A DNA stretch of 13,386 nt from Actinomycetota bacterium (GTDB taxonomy: Bacteria > Actinomycetota > Actinomycetes > Streptosporangiales > Streptosporangiaceae). Within the stretch, counting starts at the first letter, position 1, and each line of letters opens with the position of its first letter. The notes under the pieces are model-generated. The model was not told the DNA's origin and ran no database searches. It was given only the letters and a program-made list of their open reading frames with translations. The stretch lies in contig QGUZ01000125.1 in the NCBI GenBank assembly GCA_003242605.1, positions 1 through 13,386 on the forward strand. The letters are read 5' to 3'. Below are positions 13,193 to 13,386 of this stretch, piece by piece. Made by a program: the position numbers and the translations under genes.

Positions 13193-13386
13193 CTACTTGA
13201 CCGAGCCGGCCAGCAGGCCCTGGACGAAGTAGCGCTGGAAGGCGAAGAAGAGGATGAGCGGGATGATCACCGAGAGGAACGAGCCGGGGGCGAGCACGTC
13301 CACGTTGGTGCCGAACTGCCGCATCTGGGACTGGAGCGCCTTGGTCATCGGCTGGTTCTCGGTGTCCGCGAAGACCAGCGCGACGA
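13193..13386 (-). CDS. Sugar ABC transporter permease, MalG type, C-terminus (partial, cut by window end)
   Basis: The last 63 codons of a minus-strand gene are present, ending at TAG 13193-13195. The peptide includes ALQSQMRQFGTNVDVLAPGS and a final membrane helix (FLSVIIPLILFFAFQRYFVQ) ending in GLLAGSVK. This is the standard C-terminus of CUT1-family carbohydrate permeases, in which the last helix is followed by FQRYFVxGLLAGSVK. It is more canonical than the second permease at 4125-4997 and is a separate gene, so the organism has at least two sugar importers in this neighbourhood. Upstream partners lie outside the window. Confidence 0.88.
   Translation of the reverse strand, partial: VALVFADTENQPMTKALQSQMRQFGTNVDVLAPGSFLSVIIPLILFFAFQRYFVQGLLAGSVK

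Noticed and set aside
1..13386. CRISPR array, tRNA, rRNA, transposon, prophage or toxin-antitoxin system
   Set aside because: No regularly spaced repeats, cloverleaf, transposase, integrase or small paired toxin genes were seen on either strand.

Overview
The window is high-GC actinobacterial DNA: third codon positions are almost all G or C, starts include GTG and probably TTG, lipoboxes are short and Ala-rich, and the sugar transporter operon has no ATPase gene. A DUF574-type SAM methyltransferase family that is heavily expanded in Streptomyces and Streptosporangiales also points there. A filamentous actinomycete near Streptosporangiales or Streptomycetales is an inference; no rRNA or other placing marker is present. 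Both ends cut through genes, so this is probably a whole small contig or an arbitrary slice.

Positions 1-5053 form a carbohydrate uptake locus. A truncated minus-strand gene (1-567) encodes the N-terminal domain of a glycogen-debranching-enzyme-like protein. Divergent from it runs a plus-strand operon: a LacI-family repressor (753-1784), a lipoprotein sugar-binding protein (1781-3022) and two MalF/MalG-type permeases (3026-4123, 4125-4997), all overlapping or nearly touching. It closes with a perfect 16-bp hairpin terminator. Between the divergent genes are a consensus -35 box and two copies of a LacI-type operator exactly 30 bp apart, so the repressor very probably controls its own operon and perhaps the debranching-enzyme gene.

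Positions 5074-7199 hold two minus-strand genes, a small uncharacterised lipoprotein and an alpha/beta hydrolase with a complete Ser-Asp-His triad, followed by a 470-bp gene-free stretch containing a long imperfect inverted repeat. Positions 7200-12007 are plus-strand: a class I-type photolyase (7200-8501), an uncharacterised two-block protein (8739-10091) preceded by a perfect DnaA-box word, a DUF574 methyltransferase (10238-11008) preceded by an AT-rich promoter and a 20-bp palindrome, and a coiled-coil protein of a widely distributed uncharacterised family (11045-12007).

Positions 12014-13386 are minus-strand: an MTH1187-type thiamine-binding protein and uracil-DNA glycosylase in an apparent two-gene operon, then three successive hairpins, then the C-terminus of another MalG-type sugar permease cut by the window end. 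The coiled-coil gene and the thiamine-binding gene converge with only 6 bp between stop codons, and one hairpin contains both stops.

I found no CRISPR array, tRNA, rRNA, transposase or phage gene, and no clear novel multi-gene system. The best leads are the tandem-operator repressor circuit, the DnaA box, the palindrome at the methyltransferase promoter, and the two uncharacterised proteins at 8739-10091 and 11045-12007.
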